From: CAZQYB01 sp964582985
GTDB lineage: Bacteria > Planctomycetota > Phycisphaerae > Sedimentisphaerales > Anaerobacaceae
DNA: 41,669 bases
Assembly (NCBI GenBank): GCA_964582985.1
Contig: CAZOUM010000023.1
Coordinates: 1 to 41,669, forward strand
Direction of reading: 5' to 3'
Shown: piece after piece, positions 1-7,855 of the stretch
Layout of the letters: the number at the start of each line of letters is the position of its first letter
How positions within the stretch are numbered: the stretch's first letter is position 1
The notes under the pieces: model-generated
Told to the model about the DNA's origin: nothing
What the model saw: only the letters and a program-made list of their open reading frames with translations
Databases searched by the model: none
Translations under genes and position numbers: made by a program

Positions 1-1925
1 CGTTCTTCCATATCGTAAAGTTTTCGTTCTTTTTCTACGTTTATTCCCAGAGCGTCACGCTTCTTCTCAATATGCTCAATCATCATACCAGCAGCCTTAA
101 TGGGGTCCCTCTCAAAGGCCCATTTGCCGCCGATTTCTTTTTCCAAGTCCTCTGTTAGATACCGGGTTAGATTTTCTGCACCGAGAATGGGTAACGGCTC
201 AGCAATGACAGTATAGACTCCCGATGCGACGAAATACATCCCGATGGAAACTGCCTTTTCCGACATCCATTCGGGTGCGGCGCCGGCAACCGGCAAATCG
301 GAAATATCGTCTCCCAATCCGCCTTCGGCCACCGTATTTGCCAGAATTGTCAGGATTCTGCTGTTGTCAACACAAGAGCCGACGTGCAGCACCGGTGGTA
401 TCCCGACGGTTTCACATATTTCCTGCAGGCCCTTGCCGCAGTATTTGGCAGCGGCATCCGGCCTCATCAGCCCGGCTTTAGCCGCCGCTATAGCACTGCA
501 GCCGGTGCTAACGACCAGAACATCATTTTTGATAAGCTCCTTTATCATAGCAACGTGACAGGAATCATGCGTTTGCTTCGGGTTGTTGCAGCCGACAACT
601 CCTGCTGCACCCCGCAGACGACCTGAGATAACAGCATCATTCAACGGCCGGTAGCTTCCGCGGTACCTTCCGCCCAGATGGTAAAAGGTATTCTCGGTGG
701 TAAAGCCGGCAATACCCTGCTCCGTCACTTGCGGAATCTTAACCTTACCTCTCCTGTTCGCAAAATTCTCAATGCCCATCCTGATGATTTGCCGAGCAGT
801 TTCCACTGCCTTGTCCTCGTGGAACTCAATATGCTCAGCTCCGGCCATCTTGCATTTCGGCGAAGTTGTAATAAGCTTCGTATGGAAACAGCCAGAGAGC
901 GAACCGAGCGCAGGCATAATGCACTGAACGTCCACCAGCATCACATCAACCGCACCGGTCATTATAGCCAACTCCTGTTGCAGGAAATTGCCTGCAACCG
1001 GTATCCCGTGACGCATCAATATCTCATTAGCTGTGCAGCATATTCCGGCGATATTGATGCCTTCGGCGCCCTTGTCTTTTGCCATTTTTAGAAGTTCGGG
1101 TTCCTGTGATACTGCCACGACGACATCCGACAGGGTCGGTTCGTGGCCGTGCACAACTATATTGACCTGCTTCTCATCCAACACCCCAAGGTTGGCACCA
1201 AAGCGGACAGCTTTGGGACTGCCGAACAAGATATCGGAAAGCTCGGTAGCTATGAGCGAACCGCCCCATCCGTCCGACAAGCTGCATCGTAGCGCCTGTT
1301 TGGCGAGGTTTTTGTAGTCGGAGCCTACGCCTATATGCGTCCTGTGCATAATTTCGACAATCTCCCGGTCGATTGACCGGGGGGTAACTCCTAACTGCTT
1401 CCATACCTTTTGCCTGGCGGGCGGGGCGTAGCCAGCCACGGTAGTAAGAGTACCTTCCTGTCTGCCGAATTCGTTCATCACTACATCAGAGAGCTCTGCA
1501 GCAATTTCTTTTATCTCTCTGCCGTCGGTTTTGATTCCGCATCGGCTGGCAACCTGCTTTAATTTCTGTTCATCCTTTATCATGTAGTCACACTGCTCAC
1601 TTTCCACAACCATCTTCAGCGTGTGTGCTATATCCCGGCCGTGGTCGGAATGCGCTGCTGCTCCGGCTGCAACCATTCGCAGCAGATTCCTTGCAGCAAT
1701 GGTGTCTGCCGTGGCACCGCATACGCCGCATTCCGGCCCATCCTCAAACGGGTCAATCCGGCACGGCCCCATCGAGCAATTTCGGCAGCATATGCCAAGT
1801 TTTCCGAAACCACATTGAGGCTCCTGTTCCTCAAACCTGTCCCAGGCATTTTTTATGCCGGCTTCATACATACGCTCAAGCATTTCCTGCGATGCTTTGT
1901 CGCTGCTACGTTCTTTCGGATCCAT
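1..1925 (-). CDS. cooS: Carbon monoxide dehydrogenase catalytic subunit (CooS), 3' end cut by window
   Basis: Ni-Fe CO dehydrogenase, interconverting CO + H2O and CO2 + 2 electrons in the cytoplasm. Reading from ATG at 1925, 641 codons are open to the window edge, so only the last few residues of a protein of about 640 aa are likely missing. Cluster D cysteines are C38 and C46; cluster B cysteines are C47, C50, C55 and C69 (motif CCRNCSMGPC then ECGVC). Cluster C ligands are visible in order: VVHGHEP (His), GICCTAN, DVQC, VGCNN, TGCSA and GSCVDNSR. The C-terminal SEKAVSIGMY carries the conserved lysine. GAGG lies 7 nt before the ATG. It is the last gene seen of cooC-cooF-oxidoreductase-cooS, 17 nt after its neighbour. 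No acetyl-CoA synthase gene is in view, so a monofunctional CODH is most likely, although an acs gene could lie beyond the edge. Confidence 0.96.
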   Translation of the reverse strand, partial: MDPKERSSDKASQEMLERMYEAGIKNAWDRFEEQEPQCGFGKLGICCRNCSMGPCRIDPFEDGPECGVCGATADTIAARNLLRMVAAGAAAHSDHGRDIAHTLKMVVESEQCDYMIKDEQKLKQVASRCGIKTDGREIKEIAAELSDVVMNEFGRQEGTLTTVAGYAPPARQKVWKQLGVTPRSIDREIVEIMHRTHIGVGSDYKNLAKQALRCSLSDGWGGSLIATELSDILFGSPKAVRFGANLGVLDEKQVNIVVHGHEPTLSDVVVAVSQEPELLKMAKDKGAEGINIAGICCTANEILMRHGIPVAGNFLQQELAIMTGAVDVMLVDVQCIMPALGSLSGCFHTKLITTSPKCKMAGAEHIEFHEDKAVETARQIIRMGIENFANRRGKVKIPQVTEQGIAGFTTENTFYHLGGRYRGSYRPLNDAVISGRLRGAAGVVGCNNPKQTHDSCHVAMIKELIKNDVLVVSTGCSAIAAAKAGLMRPDAAAKYCGKGLQEICETVGIPPVLHVGSCVDNSRILTILANTVAEGGLGDDISDLPVAGAAPEWMSEKAVSIGMYFVASGVYTVIAEPLPILGAENLTRYLTEDLEKEIGGKWAFERDPIKAAGMMIEHIEKKRDALGINVEKERKLYDMEE

Positions 1926-1942
1926 AATAATTCCTCACATTA

Positions 1943-3322
1943 CTAATTTGTGCCCTTTTGGCTGACTGCGTCAGCCAACTTTAATGCTTTGTCTTGCCCT
2001 ACGCTTTCAACGGTAACTGTGGACTTTACGGCCTGCACCAAAGCTTCTGTCACTTTCATCCGAGGCGAGTTAAACCGCTTTAAAAATTCTTCTCGATTCT
2101 CCCCAGCCAGAACGGCTTCGTACAGCTGCCAGGCAAATTGCGAACCGAACTTTTTGGTTACAAGCTGGGCCCCAACAATTTTTTGGTGGGTATCGGTTAG
2201 AAGTTTTGCCATCTGAAATGGCTCTGTTCCGCGGTTATTCTCAGCCGGTGCCGGCGCAGTTAAATTATGTACCTTGACCTTCAAATTGACCTCCTTTGCG
2301 GTGGTGGTGCTATGGCCGAGGCTGAATATCTGCATACCCAAAATATGGTCAGCTTGGGCCCGCAAAAATCCCTTAGTTTCCTGATTTGCTCCGGCTGCAT
2401 TTCTACCTGCTATTTTTCCAGCAGCAGCTCCGATACTTCCTACGGGCGAATACACGAATCTGCCCGTGCCCAAATCGGGACTTTCGGCACAGTCTCCCAC
2501 GGCGTAGATATCTGCAATGGAAGTCCGCATACGATTGTCGACTTTGACAGCACCGGTTGGCCCCAACTCGATACCGCATTTTTCCGCAAGGCCGACGTTA
2601 GGCTTGACCCCAGTACCCATCACCACAAGATTCGTTGCTATTTGCCTGTCTTTGTGGACGACATACTCAACGGAACTGTTGCCGCCGATTTCAGAAATTG
2701 CCTCGCCGGCAAGCATCCTTAAACCCCGCCGCTCAAATTTATGGATAAGAAATTCGGAAACTTCCGGCTCAAGCAGCTTTCTAAGTATTCTGGAACGCAC
2801 GTTGAAATAAACATCCAATCCCTTGTGCATAAGGGCCTCAGCGATTTCCAGAGCAATGAAACCCGCCCCTATCACAACCGCGCAGTTTGCCGTCTTAGCT
2901 ACCTCTACAATTTCGGCCGCTGCTTCGTAAGTGGTAAAGGTGCAAACGCCCTTTTTGTCGGCTCCCGGAATCCTGGGTATCAATGGATGGCCACCGGTTG
3001 CAATCACCGCTGCATCGTAGGGCAGTTTCTCCTTTTTGCCGTCGGACAGAATTGAAATGACTTTGCTTTTTGGGTCGATATCAGTAGCTTCAGCGGGACA
3101 AATTAGTTTTACGTTGTACCGAGCCAACGTTTGAGAGGAGAAGACTTTTGCCCCCTCTGGCCCTGTTATGTAACCTGCGATCAACGCGGGTATGGCAGGC
3201 CTGCGGTAGGGCAGCCTGTCCCGGGTAACTACCACTACCTCAGCGTCCGTGCTCTCCTGAGCGGCGGCTATAGCCGTCATCATTCCTGCCGCACTTCCGC
3301 CAATAACAACTATATTGCGCAC
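1943..3322 (-). CDS. FAD/NAD(P)-dependent oxidoreductase of CODH operon
   Basis: Flavoprotein of the pyridine nucleotide-disulfide oxidoreductase fold, 459 aa, starting at GTG (3322) with AAGGAAG upstream. It has an N-terminal FAD dinucleotide fold (VVIGGSAAG, residues 5-13), an NAD(P) fold (VIGAGFIALE, 150-159) and the FAD-closing motif AVGDCAE (274-280). The redox-active Cys of NADH oxidases and CoA-disulfide reductases (SCGLPY) is absent; the position reads PYRRPAIPALIAG, as in nitrite- or rubredoxin-reductase-type enzymes. It therefore probably moves electrons between ferredoxin and NAD(P) rather than reducing disulfides. It lies 3 nt after cooF and 17 nt before cooS. CODH operons with cooF plus such a flavoprotein are known from other anaerobes and are linked to NAD(P)H formation from CO. 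The exact electron acceptor is inference. Confidence 0.88.
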   Translation of the reverse strand: MRNIVVIGGSAAGMMTAIAAAQESTDAEVVVVTRDRLPYRRPAIPALIAGYITGPEGAKVFSSQTLARYNVKLICPAEATDIDPKSKVISILSDGKKEKLPYDAAVIATGGHPLIPRIPGADKKGVCTFTTYEAAAEIVEVAKTANCAVVIGAGFIALEIAEALMHKGLDVYFNVRSRILRKLLEPEVSEFLIHKFERRGLRMLAGEAISEIGGNSSVEYVVHKDRQIATNLVVMGTGVKPNVGLAEKCGIELGPTGAVKVDNRMRTSIADIYAVGDCAESPDLGTGRFVYSPVGSIGAAAGKIAGRNAAGANQETKGFLRAQADHILGMQIFSLGHSTTTAKEVNLKVKVHNLTAPAPAENNRGTEPFQMAKLLTDTHQKIVGAQLVTKKFGSQFAWQLYEAVLAGENREEFLKRFNSPRMKVTEALVQAVKSTVTVESVGQDKALKLADAVSQKGTN

Positions 3323-3325
3323 CTT

Positions 3326-3862
3326 TTATTCTTCCTTGCTTTCAACTTTCTTATGCTCGACTTCTTTGGCAAGTTTTTTTGACGCTTCCCTGCGTTTTGT
3401 CTTTGTTATCTCCTCGAGCGAAACCAGCTTCAAAGCCTTGGTTGGACAGGCCTCGACACAGGCCGGCTCCTGCCCCTCCTCCATTCGCTCTAAGCACATA
3501 TCACATTTAATAACGGCTCGGCCTTCTGTACCGATTCGCAGCACGCCAAAAGGGCATATAAGCATACACAGCTTGCATCCAATACAGAGTTCCTTGTCAA
3601 CCACGATAGGCCCTTCTTCACTTTGTCGCTGAATGGCTCCGGTTGGGCAAATTTCGACACAAGGCGCCGCCTCGCAATGCCTGCACTGGATGGGCACCCC
3701 AAACTCGCCCGCTGCTTCCACCGTAACCATCCGCTGCGGTCTCGGCGATTCTGCCACAGCCTCTTCGAGTACTTTTGATTTTGAATGTGCCAGGGCGCAA
3801 GCTATCTCACAGCTTTTGCACGCTAAGCATTTCTCGATATTTACCACAATAGCCTTGGCCAT
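3326..3862 (-). CDS. cooF: CooF-like polyferredoxin, electron carrier for CODH
   Basis: Small cytoplasmic iron-sulfur protein (178 aa) carrying electrons from CO dehydrogenase. Four cysteine groups are visible: CLACKSCEIAC near the N-terminus, CRHCEAAPCVEICP, CIGCKLCMLICP, and CDMCLERM followed by CVEACP. This is the four-cluster pattern of the HycB/CooF family. A TTG at 3874 keeps the frame open, but ATG at 3862 is preferred because GGAG sits 6 nt before it and falls inside the longer version. It lies between cooC (26 nt upstream) and the flavoprotein gene (3 nt downstream). It is the expected partner of CooS, and the adjacent flavoprotein is the likely next carrier. Confidence 0.92.
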   Translation of the reverse strand: MAKAIVVNIEKCLACKSCEIACALAHSKSKVLEEAVAESPRPQRMVTVEAAGEFGVPIQCRHCEAAPCVEICPTGAIQRQSEEGPIVVDKELCIGCKLCMLICPFGVLRIGTEGRAVIKCDMCLERMEEGQEPACVEACPTKALKLVSLEEITKTKRREASKKLAKEVEHKKVESKEE

Positions 3863-3888
3863 CTCAATCTCCAAAACAACCAGACGAA

Positions 3889-4707
3889 CTACTTGTTACC
3901 TGCATCCGAACGAACACTCTGAAAAATCAAATCTGTCAACGTGTTCTTCGCCTCTCGCAATTGTTCAACAATTTCCGGACTTGCCTGCAAAACGTTCTTT
4001 TTCTCCAAGTCCGCTTCCTGCACTGCTGAACGATATTCAATATTGGCAAGGATAGTTATGTTTGCCTGTGCCAATTGAGATTTTATTGCTTCAACTTGGC
4101 TGGCATCTGTAATCTTATTCGCGATGGCTGCGACCTGTTTTATTCCCAACTCTTTGCCCATTCGGGCTATGTTTATCGCAGTCTCGATGCTTCTGCTTCC
4201 CGGCTCAACCACGACCACCAGGGCATCAATCCCCTGAACGCTTGCTCTTCCCAGGAACTCAACGCCGGCAGCCAAATCAACCAGGACTACTTCCTTGCTT
4301 TGTAGTATAGTATAACTGAGCAGTGCCTTCAAAAACGCTCCCTCCGGACAAGCGCAGCCGGCCCCAGCTTGGGTAATGCCTCCTAAGACCAGTAATTTCA
4401 AGCCTCTAACTTCAAGCGAGTATTTCTCAGGTAAATCGCTTACCTTAGGATTCAGCCTGAAGTATGCTCCGATTGCGTCCTTAGTGGTTCCGGTACGTTC
4501 AGCTATCAGCTCTTTCATCTTGATAAGCGGCTCCGGGCTTTGCTCGGAAGGTATACCGAAAGCCGAAGCGAGATTAGCATTTGGGTCAGCATCTATGGCA
4601 AGCACGCCAAACCCATCTTCAGCAAGCAGTTGCGCCCAAACAGCACAGACGGTTGTCTTGCCTACACCCCCTTTGCCACCAATCGCTATTTTTACACCTG
4701 ACTGCAA
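3889..4707 (-). CDS. cooC: CODH nickel-insertion accessory ATPase (CooC)
   Basis: MinD-type ATPase of 272 aa that matures the Ni-containing C cluster of CODH. It has a deviant Walker A GGKGGVGKTT (residues 10-19, signature lysine K12), the switch region AIDADPNAN (38-46) and a CxC motif C118-A-C120, which in characterised CooC proteins forms the metal site at the dimer interface. The CxC supports CooC over generic MinD/Mrp ATPases. The start is TTG at 4707, with a weak GGA 8 nt upstream; no ATG is available in the open frame. It is the first gene of the operon, with a promoter about 170 nt upstream. Confidence 0.92.
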   Translation of the reverse strand: MQSGVKIAIGGKGGVGKTTVCAVWAQLLAEDGFGVLAIDADPNANLASAFGIPSEQSPEPLIKMKELIAERTGTTKDAIGAYFRLNPKVSDLPEKYSLEVRGLKLLVLGGITQAGAGCACPEGAFLKALLSYTILQSKEVVLVDLAAGVEFLGRASVQGIDALVVVVEPGSRSIETAINIARMGKELGIKQVAAIANKITDASQVEAIKSQLAQANITILANIEYRSAVQEADLEKKNVLQASPEIVEQLREAKNTLTDLIFQSVRSDAGNK

Positions 4708-4804
4708 ATCGAATCCTAACCTGCTACTAACAAAAGGCTTACATCATGCAAGTAAAGCTGCACATACTAAGATGTTACCCCAACAATACTTACAGCTTCT
4801 TTTG

Positions 4805-4838
4805 TTCAAAGTTCAGCCTTGAAAGATTGAACTTTGAA
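4805..4838 (-). repeat. 11-bp perfect inverted repeat in cooC leader
   Basis: TTCAAAGTTCA (4805-4815) and TGAACTTTGAA (4828-4838) are perfect inverted copies with a 12-nt spacer. The element lies between the predicted cooC promoter and the cooC start, so it would form a hairpin in the 5' leader or act as a DNA-binding site. No T-run follows on the minus strand, so it is not a typical terminator. The rest of the 4708-5022 gap shows no gene I can support. Confidence 0.6.
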
Positions 4839-4884
4839 TGCTTGAATAACCACACCCAGCGTTACGACTCAAATGAAAATCGCC

Positions 4885-4913
4885 ATACTACCATCTCACA
4901 CTTACGCTGTCAA
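4885..4913 (-). promoter_or_regulatory. Predicted sigma-70-like promoter of coo operon
   Basis: On the minus strand TTGACA (4913-4908) is followed after exactly 17 nt by TAGTAT (4890-4885). The -35 box is perfect and the -10 box matches 4 of 6 positions. It would start transcription near 4878, leaving a leader of about 170 nt before cooC. No CooA-type operator is recognised. Confidence 0.55.
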
Positions 4914-5022
4914 AGCCTTAGTCTGCAATTTTGCAGCGCAATTGTCAGAAAAAGCGCGAGCGGCAGCCGCTGCTAAGAATGACCTGTGCTTTCTGAACCC
5001 GCCCGGAAAAGCCGACGATTAT

Positions 5023-5631
5023 TTAACTGCTTTGCTCAGCAGCCTTTATCACTGCGTCCACGGCAAGCCCCACGGCCGCAAGCAACGCATCCAGCGGTAT
5101 ATGCACCACTGCCGTCTGGTCAAAGAGAATAGACGCGCGGGCTGGGAATTCATCGCACGCACCCCAAACCACTATCGTTAACGGGATTCGAGGCAGCACA
5201 TACAACCGAATTGAGGCATCACCAAATTCGCATTGTTTGGCGTCAAACTGCTCGCTGACACGATATAGCTGTTCAGGGCGCTCGCCAAAGGCCTTTCCCA
5301 ACTTCTCTGTGGGAAGGCTGTGCAACCCTCTGAAAAAGAACTGCCCATTCGGCAAAGCCTCGGCCTTGACAAGTTTGTCGGCGAGCGGCAAATCCTGAGC
5401 GTTTATCAGATAGGCAAGAACGCAAAGCTGCTCAAGAAACTCTGCGGGGGCCGGGGATGAATTTGCCTGGGCACAAAAAATCTGCTTATCAGAGAGATTA
5501 ACTACATACTCGGTGTTCAGCATAGTAATGAGGTGGCGCTCGGGGTCACTGACGTATTGGCACTTCGCCCGCACAGCGGTTTTTTGCCGGTCCAATCCGG
5601 CAAGTTGTTCCCACAGGCCATTATGAGCCAT
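5023..5631 (-). CDS. DUF3786 domain protein
   Basis: Cytoplasmic protein of 202 aa that I place in the DUF3786 family from its pattern: FFRGLHSLPTEKL in the middle, then GDASIRLYVLPRIPLTIVVW, DEFPARASILFD and a final HIPLDALLA. No enzymatic motif is visible and the function of the family is unknown. From memory, such domains recur near corrinoid, CODH and anaerobic redox genes. It is the last gene of the Mo/W operon, 41 nt after mogA/moaB, and sits immediately upstream of the coo promoter, so it physically bridges the two clusters. The start is ATG at 5631 with only a weak, distant GAGGA. Confidence 0.7.
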   Translation of the reverse strand: MAHNGLWEQLAGLDRQKTAVRAKCQYVSDPERHLITMLNTEYVVNLSDKQIFCAQANSSPAPAEFLEQLCVLAYLINAQDLPLADKLVKAEALPNGQFFFRGLHSLPTEKLGKAFGERPEQLYRVSEQFDAKQCEFGDASIRLYVLPRIPLTIVVWGACDEFPARASILFDQTAVVHIPLDALLAAVGLAVDAVIKAAEQSS

Positions 5632-5672
5632 TGAGTTTTGTATCCTCTATCTGCTCCCAGTATATAAAACAA

Positions 5673-6152
5673 TCATCCGTGCCCTCGACCAAGCAGCATA
5701 TCTTGGGCGTGGGGCAGAACGTCTAAAATTATTTCAAGGGACTCTCTTACTCCCTTGGGGCTGCCGGGCAGATTGACTATAAGAGTATTTCCACGAACGC
5801 CGGCAACACTTCGTGACAAGATAGCGCTCTTGGTTTTTTTCAGTCCTTCCAGGCGCATTGCTTCAGCCAGGCCGGGAACCATTTTCTGGCATACCGCTGC
5901 CGTGGCCTCGGGCGTAACGTCACGCGGCCCAAGGCCAGTACCGCCGGTAGTCAAGACAATATCAGCTTTGACCTCATCAGCGAAGTATATAAGCTCTTTC
6001 TCGATATTCCTCTGGTCGTCGGCCGTGATTTTGTAGTCACAAATCTCAAACTTGTCAGCCGGGAGTGTATCCTTGATGGTTTGCCCGCTTACATCTTCTC
6101 TTTTGCCCTGCGAACAACTGTCGCTCACTGTCAATATCGCCACTCTAATCAT
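5673..6152 (-). CDS. Molybdopterin adenylyltransferase (MogA/MoaB family)
   Basis: Adenylates molybdopterin before metal insertion by MoeA. The 159-aa protein has the MogA/MoaB signatures ILTVSDSCSQG near the N-terminus, the MPT-binding loop TTGGTGLGPRDVTPEAT in the centre and NLPGSPKGVRE near the C-terminus. A TTG at 6161 is possible, but ATG at 6152 is preferred: AGGTGG lies about 10 nt upstream and the ATG overlaps the stop of the MOSC gene by 8 nt, a sign of translational coupling. The MogA and MoaB branches cannot be separated by eye. Confidence 0.92.
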   Translation of the reverse strand: MIRVAILTVSDSCSQGKREDVSGQTIKDTLPADKFEICDYKITADDQRNIEKELIYFADEVKADIVLTTGGTGLGPRDVTPEATAAVCQKMVPGLAEAMRLEGLKKTKSAILSRSVAGVRGNTLIVNLPGSPKGVRESLEIILDVLPHAQDMLLGRGHG

Positions 6153-6600
6153 TATCAGCAACCACCTTTATAATGTCCCCGACCTTTATCGAGCCGGCTT
6201 TGGTCACCTTCGCAAAGATACCTTCTCGCGGCATAATACAATCACCAACCTGCTCAAAGATTTCGCACCGGCTGTGACACTCTTTGCCAAACTGAGTAAC
6301 TTCAACTTCAGCCTCGTTGCCAAGCCTAAGTCCGCTGCCTACCTTGAGAGACTGCAGGTCGATCCCCTCTGTCGTTATATTTTCTGCAAAATCGCCCGGC
6401 GTTACTTTAGCGCCGCTCGCGACCATTTTGTCGATTGACTCAATAGCCAGCAAGCTTACCTGCCTGTGCCAGTTTCCGGAATGTGCGTCACTGACTATGC
6501 CGAAACCGGCCTTGAGTTGAGCTAAAGGCACATTGAATTTCTTTGTACCACGCTGGCTCGAAATTGATATTGCCTTAATTCTGCCTTTTGTAATCGCCAC
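6145..6600 (-). CDS. MOSC domain protein
   Basis: MOSC (MoCo sulfurase C-terminal) domain protein of about 151 aa. The domain is read from GRIKAISISSQRGTKK at the N-terminus, SDAHSGNWHRQVSLLA, then the glycine/cysteine stretch FGKECHSRCEIF. The cysteine is the typical sulfur-carrying position of the family. Stand-alone MOSC proteins in Mo operons are thought to modify or bind the cofactor; the substrate is unknown. The start is uncertain: GTG at 6600 has AGGCGG just upstream and fits family length, while TTG at 6621 would extend it by 7 residues. It overlaps the end of moaC by 26 nt. Confidence 0.85.
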   Translation of the reverse strand: MAITKGRIKAISISSQRGTKKFNVPLAQLKAGFGIVSDAHSGNWHRQVSLLAIESIDKMVASGAKVTPGDFAENITTEGIDLQSLKVGSGLRLGNEAEVEVTQFGKECHSRCEIFEQVGDCIMPREGIFAKVTKAGSIKVGDIIKVVADND

Positions 6601-7030
6601 TTTTGCCGCCTGTTTTTTCAAGTAACTTTATTTCGGTTATGACCATATCCCGGCCCTTGTACTTTAGCATATCGTAAATAGTAAGACAGGCTGCGCCTGC
6701 ACCAACAAGAGCTTCCATTTCAACTCCTGTTTTGCCGGACGATTTAACCTCTACATTAACGCAAACCGACCTGCTTGCCTCATCCGTCACAAAATCCACC
6801 CCCACCACCTCAATCAGAATGGTATGGCACATTGGAATAATTGAAGGCGTAGCTTTCACAGCATTTATCGCGGCTATCTTGGCCGTCTCAAGAACGTCTC
6901 CCTTGATACAAGTGCGCTGCCTGACAATGTCGAAAGCCTCTTCGCCGAGCACAATACATCCGCGTGCCTTTGCGGTCCTGACCGTAATATCCTTGCCGCT
7001 TACATCTATCATACCTTTTGAATTTTGCAT
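6575..7030 (-). CDS. moaC: Cyclic pyranopterin monophosphate synthase (MoaC)
   Basis: Completes the first step of molybdopterin synthesis, converting the MoaA product to cyclic pyranopterin monophosphate. The 151-aa protein shows PMCHTI (about residue 66) and the strongly conserved GVEMEALVGA (about 101-110), followed by LTIYDMLKY with the catalytic region. The start is ATG at 7030; a GGAGG that ends the moaA coding sequence lies about 10 nt before it, so moaA and moaC are coupled with a 6-nt gap. Confidence 0.96.
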   Translation of the reverse strand: MQNSKGMIDVSGKDITVRTAKARGCIVLGEEAFDIVRQRTCIKGDVLETAKIAAINAVKATPSIIPMCHTILIEVVGVDFVTDEASRSVCVNVEVKSSGKTGVEMEALVGAGAACLTIYDMLKYKGRDMVITEIKLLEKTGGKSGDYKRQN

Positions 7031-7036
7031 TTCGTT

Positions 7037-7855
7037 TTAGCCTCCGATTTGGCTCATAAGTCTGTTTCTACAGGAGCTTCCATTTTCCGGCTTTTTCGCT
7101 ACTGCTTCGCGTATGGAACCGCTGATATCATCAAAATCAACTTTTATTTCACGGTCGGAAAAAAGGCAGGGCTTGAGGAATCCGTCCGCAGTTAGTCTGA
7201 GTCTATTGCAACAACTGCACTTCGGCGGGCGCTCCGTCTGAAAACCCGCCACAGGCGGGCTCAGGTCAGCCCTGTCATAAAGTGAAAACTGCATAATCTT
7301 TTGAAGCTGCAATCCTCTCTGCTTGCAAAACGCCTGCATCTTTTCGATATCATCCCCAGTCGTATCATCAAGAACGACCATATTAATCTTTATCGGGGTA
7401 AGCTCCGCTTCGATCGCTGCATCAACACCTGCCAAAGCTTGAACCAAATCACCGCCGCGAGTAATCCGGCAATACCTGTCCGCGTCAAGCGAATCTATTG
7501 AGATGTTCACGCGACTAAGGCCGCCTCGCTTGAGTATTGCCGCCTTCGCTGCAAGCAGCGAACCGTTTGTTGTCATACAGACTTCGTCGACCCCGTCAAT
7601 ACATGAAAGTTTTGCTACCAATTGCTCAATACCTCTTCGTACCAGCGGCTCGCCGCCGGTCAGTCGAACTTTTGTTATACCCATCCTCGCGGCGACTTTG
7701 GTAAACGACTCGATTTGTTCGTAAGAAAGAATGTCTCTGTGGCTCTTAGGTACAAAAATATCTTCCGGCATACAATATATGCACCGCTGGTTGCAGCGGT
7801 CCGTAACCGATATCCGCAAGTAGTCTATTCTTCTGTTAAATCTGTCGAACAACAA
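7037..7855 (-). CDS. moaA: GTP 3',8-cyclase (MoaA), compact form
   Basis: Radical SAM enzyme that starts molybdopterin synthesis from GTP. The SAM cluster motif CNQRCIYC (CX3CX2C) follows RIDYLRISVTDR at the N-terminus. The C-terminal cluster is CSCCNRLRLTADGFLKPC and the chain ends in SQIGG, the double glycine typical of MoaA. The protein is only about 272 aa where 320-340 is usual: the stretch between the TIM barrel and the second cluster (normally GPA..Y..G...GFI) is reduced to about 20 residues. The frame is open to 7987, but TTG at 7855 (or 7852) is the likely start, since GAGGGG lies 7 nt upstream and homology begins at LFDRFNRR. It overlaps the moeA end by 20 nt. Confidence 0.92.
   Translation of the reverse strand: MLFDRFNRRIDYLRISVTDRCNQRCIYCMPEDIFVPKSHRDILSYEQIESFTKVAARMGITKVRLTGGEPLVRRGIEQLVAKLSCIDGVDEVCMTTNGSLLAAKAAILKRGGLSRVNISIDSLDADRYCRITRGGDLVQALAGVDAAIEAELTPIKINMVVLDDTTGDDIEKMQAFCKQRGLQLQKIMQFSLYDRADLSPPVAGFQTERPPKCSCCNRLRLTADGFLKPCLFSDREIKVDFDDISGSIREAVAKKPENGSSCRNRLMSQIGG

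Noticed and set aside
4873..5181. Plus-strand open frame in the cooC upstream gap
   Set aside because: Overlaps the predicted coo promoter and the DUF3786 gene end, with no motif.
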